Made by a program: the position numbers and the translations under genes. From JAFGVL01 sp031553685 (GTDB taxonomy: Bacteria; Bacteroidota; Bacteroidia; Bacteroidales; Paludibacteraceae), in contig JAVBLE010000060.1 in the NCBI GenBank assembly GCA_031553685.1, positions 1 through 54,911 on the forward strand: a stretch of 54,911 nt of DNA, read 5' to 3'. Shown one piece after another: positions 1 through 6,712 of this stretch. The number at the start of each line of letters is the position of its first letter. Position 1 is the first letter of the stretch. The notes below the pieces were generated by a model. The model saw only the letters and a program-made list of their open reading frames with translations, did not search any database and had not been told where the DNA came from.

Positions 1-141
1 TAAATCCCCTAAAGGGGACTTTGGTTTAATTTGGGCTGTATGTATTTGCCAAAAGCCCCTTTAGGGGTTTGGGGTGATAAAATAAGTTTCATAATTTATT
101 GAACATCACTACACATATAACACTATTGAATATAATCTCTA
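1..141. repeat. dispersed MITE-like repeat, copy 1 (cut by window start)
   Basis: This copy matches 54772-54911 in the same orientation along its whole length with scattered substitutions. Inside lie two opposed palindromic blocks (CCCCTAAAGGGG near 7-18 and GCCCCTTTAGGGG near 55-67). It ends with a version of the right terminal repeat (ATATAATCTCTA, ending at 141). The left terminus lies outside the window. No coding capacity is visible. Confidence 0.85.
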
Positions 142-166
142 CTAAGTAATTTTTTAATTGGATGAT

Positions 167-1768
167 ATGAAAAGGATTGTCTTGTTTGTTTGTTTTTTGT
201 TTTTATTGTTGTTGCCGATGGTTGGGCAACGGCTGGATACGATTCCGCGCCCGCGATTGATTGTGTGTATTGCAGTAGATGGTTTGCGGTCGGATTATTT
301 GTCGCTTTTTTGGAATGATTTGGATGTGTATGGTTTCCGGCGTTTGATACGGGATGGGTGTTATAGCAAGAGTCTCTCCTACCCTTTTATGGCGGTAGGG
401 AATGCGGCTGATTATGCGTCGGTGGTTACGGGGACTACTCCTTCGGAACATGGGATTTGCGGGGAGAGGTACTGGGATAAGAATTCGCGGCAGGAGCGTT
501 CGTTTGTTTATGATCCTGATAGGGCGGGTGTGAATACGGGTTTGATGGTTTCGCCGAGAAATATTTTGGCGACGACTTTTGCGGATGAGTTGAAGTTAAA
601 TACGCAGGGGCGGGCTAAGGTGATTACGGTTGCGTTGAATGCTGAGGAGGCGGTTGTGATGAGCGGTCATGGGGGGGATGCGACTGTGTGGGTGGATGAT
701 GTGACGGGCAAGTGGGCTTCGTCTGCTTATTATTCGCCTGTGTTGCCTGGTTTTGCGGCTAAGATGAATGGGGATAATGTAGTGGAGGGGTTGCAACAGA
801 AGGTTTGGTCGAATCTTTATTTGGATTCGTATTATATGGCGAAGTCGCAGCAGAGTTTGTCTTCGGCTCATTTTTCGTACGCGATTGGTGATGTGCGGGA
901 CAGGAACGGGTCGTGGAAGCGGTTTAAGGAGACGCCGTATGTGAATGGTTTGGTGCGCGAGGCGGCTATCGAGGCGATCCGGTCGGAGTATGTGGGGATT
1001 GATGAGGTGCCGGATTTGATTAATTTGCAGTTTACGGTGAAGGTTTTTAACCAGGGGAATACGGGGGTGCTGACTTCGGAGATGCAGGATGTTTATTTTC
1101 GTTTGGATAAGGAGTTGAGGGTGCTGACGGATAGTATTGATGCTTTGTGCGGGAAGGGGACTACACTGTATGTTTTGTATGGATCGCAAACGGAGTTTAT
1201 TTCGCCGGATTATTTGAGGAGTTATAATATGCCTTCGGGTTATTTTGTGGCCGACCAGGCGATGTCTCTGCTTAGTACTTATTTGATGTCGTTGTATGGG
1301 CAGGCGGAGTTTATTCAGGGGTATGATAACCGGCAGATTTTTTTGAACCATGAAGCTATTCTTGCGAAGGGGCTGGATTATGATGAGGTTGAGAGGAAGG
1401 TGGCTGATTTTATGGTGCGTTTTCAGGGGGTTCAGTATGCTTTCAGGGGGGAGGACATGTTGTCGTCGGCTTACCAGAATGAGCGTATCCGGCAAGCACA
1501 GAGTGTGTATAACAAGGATAAATCGGGGGATATTTTGCTGGTACTGAAACCGGGTTGGGCGGCTGTTAATAAGGAGACGGAAAGGACGGGGGTTTCGAGC
1601 CGTGTGAATAATTATGTTCCGTTTGCTTTGAGTGGCTGGCGGGTGAAGAGCCGCTCGCTTCCCGCCGGTTTTTCGGCGCTTGATATTGCGCCTACTTTGT
1701 GTAACTTGTTGTATATTGCTTATCCGAATGCTTCGATGGGTAGGGCTTTGACTAATATTATCGAGTGA
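167..1768 (+). CDS. alkaline phosphatase/nucleotide pyrophosphatase-fold protein, apparently catalytically dead
   Basis: A 533-residue protein with an N-terminal signal peptide, related to PafA-type phosphatases and phosphodiesterases. The opening metal motif (AVDGLRSDYL), the TGTTPSEHGI block and the SGHGGDA block are recognisable. The other catalytic positions are replaced: the nucleophile region reads SYPFMAVGNAA without the expected Thr; the usual D-x-x-x-H stretch reads VFNQGNTG; the usual ADHG reads YGSQ; and the last His region reads GVSSRVNNYVPF. The fold is probably kept and hydrolysis lost (inference). ATG 167 is preferred over TTG 158 because the signal peptide starts there. The coding strand is unusually rich in G and T. 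exbB follows after 131 bases. Confidence 0.85.
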   Translation: MKRIVLFVCFLFLLLLPMVGQRLDTIPRPRLIVCIAVDGLRSDYLSLFWNDLDVYGFRRLIRDGCYSKSLSYPFMAVGNAADYASVVTGTTPSEHGICGERYWDKNSRQERSFVYDPDRAGVNTGLMVSPRNILATTFADELKLNTQGRAKVITVALNAEEAVVMSGHGGDATVWVDDVTGKWASSAYYSPVLPGFAAKMNGDNVVEGLQQKVWSNLYLDSYYMAKSQQSLSSAHFSYAIGDVRDRNGSWKRFKETPYVNGLVREAAIEAIRSEYVGIDEVPDLINLQFTVKVFNQGNTGVLTSEMQDVYFRLDKELRVLTDSIDALCGKGTTLYVLYGSQTEFISPDYLRSYNMPSGYFVADQAMSLLSTYLMSLYGQAEFIQGYDNRQIFLNHEAILAKGLDYDEVERKVADFMVRFQGVQYAFRGEDMLSSAYQNERIRQAQSVYNKDKSGDILLVLKPGWAAVNKETERTGVSSRVNNYVPFALSGWRVKSRSLPAGFSALDIAPTLCNLLYIAYPNASMGRALTNIIE

Positions 1769-1826
1769 GGAAGGGCGTGGGGTTTGCTGTTTATAACTTT
1801 CGCATACAGCGAGATTAAAAAAATAC

Positions 1827-1834
1827 TAACTTTG
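1827..1834 (+). promoter_or_regulatory. possible -7 box for exbBD
   Basis: TAACTTTG fits the Bacteroidota TAnnTTTG consensus and lies 65 bases before the exbB start. No well-placed -33 TTG is visible, so this is tentative. Confidence 0.35.
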
Positions 1835-1899
1835 GCAGTTAATTTAAGCGTCGGGCTTATTTTTTCATAATTTACTCTTAAAAAATAATTTCCTAACAG

Positions 1900-2628
1900 A
1901 TGAATTTATTGTTTGTTTTATTACAAAATACGGTTGCCACAACAGCTAACAGTCCTGTGGTGGAAGAGAGTTATTTCAGTTTATTGCAAAAAGGGGGGTT
2001 GATTTTGATTCCTATTGCTTTGTTGTTTGTTTTGGCGGTGTATATTATCATCGAACGGTCTGTTATTATTCTTCGTTCGAATAAAAAGGATAAGGTTTGG
2101 CTGTCGCGTGTGACTGAACTGATTGAAGAGGGTAAGATTGACAAGGCTTCGTTATTTTGTGCTTCTATCGACAATTCGTCGGCGAGGGTTATTAAAGGTG
2201 GATTGGATGAGATAGAGCATGATGTGGATGAGATACAGGAAACAATGCAGGCTGAAGCGGGACTGGAGATAAACCGCCTGGAAACGCGGATGAATTACCT
2301 GGGCATTACTTCTTCCATTGCTCCGATGCTGGGTTTCCTGGGTACTATTTTTGGGGTGATCAAGATTTTTTATAATATATCGGTTACTAATGATTTGAAT
2401 ATTGCGAATATTGCTGATGGTTTGTACCAGAAAATGATTTGTTCGGGTGCGGGGCTTTTTGTGGGTATTATTGCATATGCGGGTTATTATGCATTGAACG
2501 GACGCATAGATAGCGCGGTGAACCAGATGAATAAGGATACGAATGAGATTGTTAAGTGTATCCGCAAGTTCAAGAAGAACCCGGCTATTGCTATTAAGAA
2601 AAAAGCAGTGATTAACGATGAAGATTGA
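1900..2628 (+). CDS. exbB: ExbB/TolQ/MotA-family proton channel protein
   Basis: A 242-residue inner-membrane protein of the MotA/TolQ/ExbB family. With ExbD it forms the proton-driven motor that energises TonB- or Tol-type envelope processes. Three hydrophobic segments are visible: about residues 31-50 (GLILIPIALLFVLAVYIII), 130-150 (SSIAPMLGFLGTIFGVIKIF) and 180-197 (GAGLFVGIIAYAGYYAL). The large cytoplasmic loop between the first two is typical. The 3' end overlaps exbD by 11 bases, which suggests translational coupling. No TonB gene adjoins the pair, so the partner transducer must be elsewhere. Confidence 0.93.
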   Translation: MNLLFVLLQNTVATTANSPVVEESYFSLLQKGGLILIPIALLFVLAVYIIIERSVIILRSNKKDKVWLSRVTELIEEGKIDKASLFCASIDNSSARVIKGGLDEIEHDVDEIQETMQAEAGLEINRLETRMNYLGITSSIAPMLGFLGTIFGVIKIFYNISVTNDLNIANIADGLYQKMICSGAGLFVGIIAYAGYYALNGRIDSAVNQMNKDTNEIVKCIRKFKKNPAIAIKKKAVINDED

Positions 2629-3028
2629 ACGACGAAAGAATAGGACGGCAGAGGTTTATACTGCTTCGCTGAACGACATCATGTTTTTCTTGTTGTTGTT
2701 CTTCCTGATTATTTCTACTATGGTAACGCCTACGGCTATCAAGGTATTGCTTCCCCGAGCTTCGTCGGCTAAGGATATTACGATGAAGCGTACTATCCAA
2801 CTGGCTATTACTAAAGATATGCATTATTTCCTGGATGACAGGGAGGTGGCGTTTGAGGAGATTGAACCGTTTTTGCAACAGTCCATGCAAACGAAGAAAG
2901 AAGGCGAGGAGGTTAATGTTGTGTTGCAAGCCGATAAGGATTTGCCTCTCCAATCGGTGGTTGATGTTATCAATATAGGTAACAAATTACAAATTAAAAT
3001 GGTGTTGTTTACCTTGAAAGAAGGGTAA
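2618..3028 (+). CDS. exbD: ExbD/TolR-family biopolymer transport protein
   Basis: A 136-residue protein with a short cytoplasmic N-terminus, one transmembrane helix (about residues 22-40, IMFFLLLFFLIISTMV) and a periplasmic domain. This is the ExbD/TolR layout. The Asp just before the helix (LNDIMFF) is the conserved proton-path residue of the family. It overlaps exbB by 11 bases, and a strong hairpin terminator follows at 3049. Length is normal for the family. Confidence 0.92.
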   Translation: MKIERRKNRTAEVYTASLNDIMFFLLLFFLIISTMVTPTAIKVLLPRASSAKDITMKRTIQLAITKDMHYFLDDREVAFEEIEPFLQQSMQTKKEGEEVNVVLQADKDLPLQSVVDVINIGNKLQIKMVLFTLKEG

Positions 3029-3048
3029 AAACAGCACATTGCTAAAAA

Positions 3049-3089
3049 GGAAATTCCATGTCTTCAGGGGCATGGAATTTCCTTTTTTT
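3049..3089. terminator. bidirectional hairpin terminator between exbD and adk
   Basis: Perfect 12-bp arms (GGAAATTCCATG and CATGGAATTTCC) around a 10-base loop, with seven T after the hairpin on the plus strand and five A before it. It can therefore serve exbD and also the convergent adk gene. Confidence 0.85.
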
Positions 3090-3137
3090 AACAGTCTATA
3101 GCTTTTTGCTTAATATATTGTAAGAATAAACTGAATT

Positions 3138-3704
3138 TTATTTTTCAATTTCTACGCAAATGGCATTGAAGATGCTGTCTATTGTACCTACACCTTTGAT
3201 GTCGGCCAATTTTCCTTCGGCTTTGTAAAAACCGATTACTGGAGCTGTTTGGTTGTTGTAAGTGTCCAAGCGTTTTTGAATGGTTTCCAAGTTGTCGTCC
3301 GAGCGACCGGATTCTTCTCCGCGTTTCAATAGGCGGGTAATGAGTTCCTGCTCGTCAACAATCAAGTTAATCATTACCGACACATCGCCGCCTTTGCTTG
3401 CCAACATTATTTTCAAGGCTTCGGCTTGTGCTACCGTGCGCGGGAAGCCATCGAAAATAACTCCCTTGGCATCGCCGAAGCCATCCAATGTTTTTGCCAG
3501 CATGTCGATAATCAAACTGTCGGGCACTAATTGACCTTGATCGATATAGTTTTTGGCTGTTTTGCCCAATTCGGTTCCGTTAGCCATTTCGGCGCGAAGC
3601 ACATCGCCGGTCGAAATGTGTCCGAAACCATATTTTTTAATAATGTTCTCGCTTTGAGTTCCTTTTCCCGATCCTGGAGGACCAAATAGTACAATGTATT
3701 TCAT
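3138..3704 (-). CDS. adk: adenylate kinase (short form)
   Basis: A 188-residue cytoplasmic enzyme interconverting AMP plus ATP with 2 ADP. The P-loop GPPGSGKGT is at residues 8-16, the AMP-binding region STGDVLR at about 31-37, and GFPRT at about 86-90. The LID is the short kind without zinc cysteines, as is usual in Bacteroidota. It has its own candidate promoter at 3807-3834 and lies downstream of hpt on the same strand. Confidence 0.97.
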   Translation of the reverse strand: MKYIVLFGPPGSGKGTQSENIIKKYGFGHISTGDVLRAEMANGTELGKTAKNYIDQGQLVPDSLIIDMLAKTLDGFGDAKGVIFDGFPRTVAQAEALKIMLASKGGDVSVMINLIVDEQELITRLLKRGEESGRSDDNLETIQKRLDTYNNQTAPVIGFYKAEGKLADIKGVGTIDSIFNAICVEIEK

Positions 3705-3806
3705 GGTTTTATTATGATTAATGTTTTTTCAATAGACAGTAGATAAAAGATAATAGACGGAAGACAATACTTCGACAAGCTCAGTAACCTGGAATAAAAA
3801 CAAACG

Positions 3807-3834
3807 CAAAAATAGTCTTTTGTCTTTCAGCAAA
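3807..3834 (-). promoter_or_regulatory. candidate promoter for adk
   Basis: Read on the minus strand, a TATTTTTG -7 box (3814-3807) is preceded by TTTG (3834-3831) with a 16-base spacer, slightly short for the Bacteroidota consensus. It lies about 100 bases upstream of adk. A short common dispersed motif (CTTCGACAAGCTCAGT, 3773-3788) lies in the leader. Confidence 0.5.
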
Positions 3835-3841
3835 GCGGTCT

Positions 3842-4384
3842 TTAATCTTTAATCTTTAAAGTATAAATATCTGCTAAATTCCGACCAAGCCCATCATAAT
3901 CGAGACCATAACCTACAATAAATTCGTTTGGAATTTGAATGGCGATATAGTCTAAGGGCACTTCGGTTTGCAGCGCGTCAGGCTTTTGCAGGAAGCTGGC
4001 TACCTTGATTTGTTTGGGGTGGAAACGGTGAAGCGAATCGACAATTTTCGACATGGTCAAACCTGTGTCAATGATATCTTCGATAATCACAATGGTGCGT
4101 CCTTCTACATCTTCGCTCAGCCCGAGCACTTCTTTTACTTTTCCGGTACTGAAAATGCCTTCGTACGAAGACAGTTTGACAAAAGTGATTTCGCAAGTGA
4201 TGTTTACATGCTTCATCAAGTCGGCAGCAAACATAAACGCACCGTTAAGCACACAAATAAAAATAGGATTTTCTCCATCCAAATCACGATTAATTTGCTC
4301 GGCAACGCGTTTTACTTCTTCCTGAATTTTTTCGGAAGGAATGGAAAGAACAAATGTTTTATCTTTTAGTTGGACGGTCTTCAT
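3842..4384 (-). CDS. hpt: hypoxanthine phosphoribosyltransferase
   Basis: A 180-residue purine salvage enzyme that transfers phosphoribose from PRPP to hypoxanthine or guanine. The PRPP-binding signature reads VIIEDIIDTGLT (about residues 99-110), with the two acidic residues E-D in place. YIAIQIPNEFIVGYGLDYDG near the C-terminus is the usual base-binding and metal-binding block. The start codon overlaps the stop of the upstream serine palmitoyltransferase gene by one base (TAATG), so the two are translationally coupled. Confidence 0.96.
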   Translation of the reverse strand: MKTVQLKDKTFVLSIPSEKIQEEVKRVAEQINRDLDGENPIFICVLNGAFMFAADLMKHVNITCEITFVKLSSYEGIFSTGKVKEVLGLSEDVEGRTIVIIEDIIDTGLTMSKIVDSLHRFHPKQIKVASFLQKPDALQTEVPLDYIAIQIPNEFIVGYGLDYDGLGRNLADIYTLKIKD

Positions 4385-5571
4385 TAGATAATTCCTAATT
4401 TTTTAGCGTTTCTGGTGATTTTTTCTACCGCTTCGTCAATTTGTGCAATGGTGTGTGTCGCCATCAACGACAGGCGAATGAGCGTGTCTTCAGGTTTTAC
4501 GGCAGGCGTTACTACAGGGTTTACAAATATGCCGTCGTCCATCAACATGCGCGTAAGCATAAATGTTTTATCGTTGTTGCGTACATAAATCGGGATAATC
4601 GGCGTAGAGGTGTGCCCAATTTCGAAACCTGCATTGCGAATTTCGGCTAAAGCATGCTCGGTATTGCGCCAAAGGGCTTCTTGTCGCCATGTTTCTTCTT
4701 CCATCACATCGAGGGCTGCGAGTACACAACCGGTAGAAGCCGGCGTGATACTTGCACTGAAAATCAATGTGCGTGAAGTATGTTTGATGTAATTGATAAT
4801 GTTTTTATCCGCCGCAATAAATCCGCCAATAGTAGCGAGCGATTTACTGAATGTACCCATGATTAAATCCACATCATCGGTTACGCCCATGTGTTGGCAA
4901 AGCCCTTTACCATGATCGCCAAAGACACCTAATGAGTGCGCCTCGTCAATCATCAACGAAGCATTGTATTTCTTCGATAATTCTACCATTTTGTGCAGGT
5001 TGGCCACATCGCCTTCCATGCTGAAAACGGCATCCGAAATAATCACTTTCACTTTGTCGGGTTCGCAGCGTTGAAGCATTTTTTCCAACGATTCCATGTC
5101 GTTGTGTTTGTATTTCAGTTGTTTGGCAAACGAAAGGCGTTTTCCTTCAATAATCGAAGCATGGTTCGACTCATCATTGATCAAATAATCGTCTTTACCT
5201 GCCAAGCAAGGGATTACGCCCGAGTTTACGGTAAATCCTGTTGCATATACCAACGCTTCGTCTTTGCCTACTAACTTTGCCAAACGGTGCTCCAGTTCGA
5301 GGTGAATATCGAGTGTTCCGTTCAGGTAGCGCGATCCGGCACAGCCTGTACCATATTTCTTTACGGCTGCAATGGCTGCTTCTTTTATTTTAGGATGATT
5401 GGTAAGTCCTAAATAACTGTTTGACCCAAACATCAATACTTTTTTTCCATCAATAGAAACAACCGTATCCTGGTCTGATTCGATAGCGCGGAAATAAGGG
5501 TAAAGCCCTTGCGCCATCACTTCTTGGGGAGCTGTGAACAGTCCTAACTTTTCACTCAATAAACTTGACAT
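4384..5571 (-). CDS. spt: serine palmitoyltransferase (alpha-oxoamine synthase family)
   Basis: A 395-residue PLP enzyme that joins serine and palmitoyl-CoA to make 3-ketosphinganine, the first step of bacterial sphingolipid synthesis. The PLP lysine is in GTFSKSLATIGGF, with the Asp/His block MIDEAHSLGVFG upstream. The N-terminus (GLYPYFRAIESDQDT) resembles the Bacteroides and Porphyromonas enzymes. The relatives BioF and Kbl are less likely because of this N-terminus and the absence of biotin genes nearby. ATG 5571 is chosen over an upstream start at 5604 because that codon lies inside the -7 box. Confidence 0.88.
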   Translation of the reverse strand: MSSLLSEKLGLFTAPQEVMAQGLYPYFRAIESDQDTVVSIDGKKVLMFGSNSYLGLTNHPKIKEAAIAAVKKYGTGCAGSRYLNGTLDIHLELEHRLAKLVGKDEALVYATGFTVNSGVIPCLAGKDDYLINDESNHASIIEGKRLSFAKQLKYKHNDMESLEKMLQRCEPDKVKVIISDAVFSMEGDVANLHKMVELSKKYNASLMIDEAHSLGVFGDHGKGLCQHMGVTDDVDLIMGTFSKSLATIGGFIAADKNIINYIKHTSRTLIFSASITPASTGCVLAALDVMEEETWRQEALWRNTEHALAEIRNAGFEIGHTSTPIIPIYVRNNDKTFMLTRMLMDDGIFVNPVVTPAVKPEDTLIRLSLMATHTIAQIDEAVEKITRNAKKLGII

Positions 5572-5601
5572 AATTAAATCCTTTTGGTTGAAAAAAGTGC
5601 A

Positions 5602-5609
5602 CAAAAGTA
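5602..5609 (-). promoter_or_regulatory. -7 box for the spt-hpt unit
   Basis: On the minus strand TACTTTTG matches TAnnTTTG and lies 30 bases upstream of the chosen spt start. A clear -33 TTG is not seen. Confidence 0.5.
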
Positions 5610-5761
5610 CAAAAAATTGCGTTAGTTTGTTTACTTTTGAACTATAAATTAGGGCAAACGCACGAAATTTGCTAATTTACTCAAAAGGAGTTTTACTCCG
5701 ACAATAAAAAGAAACTATCAAAAAGAAACTCCAAAAAGCCAAAATAAGCAGTAAAAATCCA

Positions 5762-6023
5762 TTCGGGAATTCCGGAAGCGTAAAACACCGAGTTTTTATT
5801 CATTCGGAATTTCCGAAACTATAAAAGTGCAAGGTTTTGCCCGTTCGGAATTTCCGAAAACAAAAAACAACAAGGTTTTTCCTATTCGGAAAATCCGAGA
5901 GGATAAAAACACAAGCTTTTGTTTGTTCGGAATTTCCGAAACTATAAAAGTGCAAGGTTTTTGCCCGTTCGGAATTTCCGAAAACAAAAAACAACAAGGT
6001 TTTTCCTATTCGGAAAATCCGAG
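5762..6023. repeat. palindrome array A: seven short palindromes at a 41-bp period
   Basis: Palindromes based on TTCGGAATTTCCGAA start at 5762, 5803, 5844, 5885, 5926, 5968 and 6009, so every step is 41 or 42 bases. The spacers are related (for example AACAAAAAACAACAAGG, and a variant containing ATAAAAGTGCAAGG), and three successive units form a higher-order repeat. Since 41 is not a multiple of 3, the reading frame rotates and the array cannot encode a regular peptide repeat. Spacers are similar to each other, unlike CRISPR spacers. Confidence 0.92.
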
Positions 6024-6050
6024 AGCATAAAACACCGAGAATAAACCGTA

Positions 6051-6093
6051 AATTCTTGATAAGTCAGGGATTCACTCAAAGTGAAGCCCTGAC
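6051..6093. repeat. dispersed hairpin repeat, copy 1
   Basis: ATTCTTGATAAG followed by a hairpin GTCAGGG..TTCACT / AGTGAA..CCCTGAC (6063-6093). The same block, including the ATTCTTGATAAG lead-in, occurs inverted at 15016-15056 directly after the DUF6261 gene. A diverged version forms the terminator at 30074-30105. Confidence 0.85.
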
Positions 6094-6155
6094 TGTTTTT
6101 ACTTTAGGGCAAATTTCGTGCGTTTGCCCTAACTATAAATAAGATAAAACCGTAA

Positions 6156-6641
6156 ATGATTGATTTGGAACAATTGCCACGATTGGCTGAACAGGCAAAG
6201 ATATCGTCGAAATTATTTTTCAAGAAAAACAAAAAGAAATTGATGACTGCGGACAACCTTGTGTACGAACTCCATGAAAGGTACACAAAGGAAATGGATT
6301 GCCTGCTTTGTGCCAATTGCTGCCGCACTTTGGGACCACGCATTACGGATAAAGATGTGGAACGAATGGCAAAATCGCTGCGAATGAAGCCTTCTGTATT
6401 TTATGATACATATTTACGCACCGATGAAGACGGCGATATGGTGTTTCAATCCATGCCGTGCCCGTTTTTGATGACGGATAATCATTGCACGATCTATGAA
6501 AACCGTCCCAAAGCCTGCCGCGAATATCCACACACCGATCGGAAAAAGTTTTATCAGATAGCTAATTTATCCATTCAAAATGCAGAGACTTGTCCGGTTG
6601 TGTATCAGGTGATTGAGGGTTTAAAAAAATCTTTTGCTTAA
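6156..6641 (+). CDS. YkgJ-family cysteine cluster protein
   Basis: A 161-residue protein with the cysteine pattern of the YkgJ/CxxCxxCC family: CLLCANCC (about residues 49-56), then CPFLMTDNHCTIYENRPKAC and a final Cys in ETCPVVY. Such clusters probably bind zinc or an iron-sulfur centre; the reaction is unknown. The gene begins 24 bases after the right end of the MITE-like element, so its native upstream region may have been separated by the insertion. Confidence 0.85.
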   Translation: MIDLEQLPRLAEQAKISSKLFFKKNKKKLMTADNLVYELHERYTKEMDCLLCANCCRTLGPRITDKDVERMAKSLRMKPSVFYDTYLRTDEDGDMVFQSMPCPFLMTDNHCTIYENRPKACREYPHTDRKKFYQIANLSIQNAETCPVVYQVIEGLKKSFA

Positions 6642-6650
6642 AAATGTTAA

Positions 6651-6681
6651 TTGAAAACAAACAAAGTATTTGTTATTTTTG
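6651..6681 (+). promoter_or_regulatory. promoter of the lipoprotein-DUF5723 operon
   Basis: TTG (6651-6653), a 20-base spacer, then TATTTTTG (6674-6681): a near-ideal Bacteroidota promoter ending 31 bases before the ATG at 6713. Confidence 0.75.
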
Positions 6682-6712
6682 TTTCTTTGTAAAAAATTAA
6701 AATTTCAGGCGT

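Larger units (their letters stand above)
5650..6131. mobile_element. 482-bp non-autonomous MITE-like element with 23-bp TIRs and 9-bp target duplication
   Basis: The left end begins TAGGGCAAACGCACGAAATT (5650-5669, continuing TGC to 5672). The right end (6109-6131) is its exact reverse complement, ending GCGTTTGCCCTA. The sequence ACTATAAAT occurs immediately outside both ends (5641-5649 and 6132-6140), a perfect 9-bp direct repeat expected of a target duplication. The interior has no transposase. It holds the palindrome array (5762-6023) and a hairpin (6063-6093). The element sits between spt and the YkgJ-family gene. The transposase that would move it is not in the window. Confidence 0.88.

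Noticed and set aside
596..1495. 299-codon ORF on the minus strand
   Set aside because: Antisense to the phosphatase-fold gene; a product of its G/T-rich codon use, with no recognisable domain and an Arg/His/Ile-rich composition.
3773..3788. Motif CTTCGACAAGCTCAGT as a specific operator
   Set aside because: Similar words recur at about 11422 and 27619 in unrelated contexts, so it is more likely a dispersed repeat than a regulator site.
4053..4325. ORFs antisense to hpt
   Set aside because: The hpt frame carries the full PRPP motif; the opposite frames are by-products.
5762..6023. Possible CRISPR array
   Set aside because: The segments between palindromes are similar to each other, the repeated palindrome is only about 15 bp, and no cas gene is in the window.
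5796..6030. Three overlapping ORFs of 60-70 codons on both strands
   Set aside because: They run through palindrome array A, whose 41-bp period rotates the frame; the peptides are low-complexity by-products.
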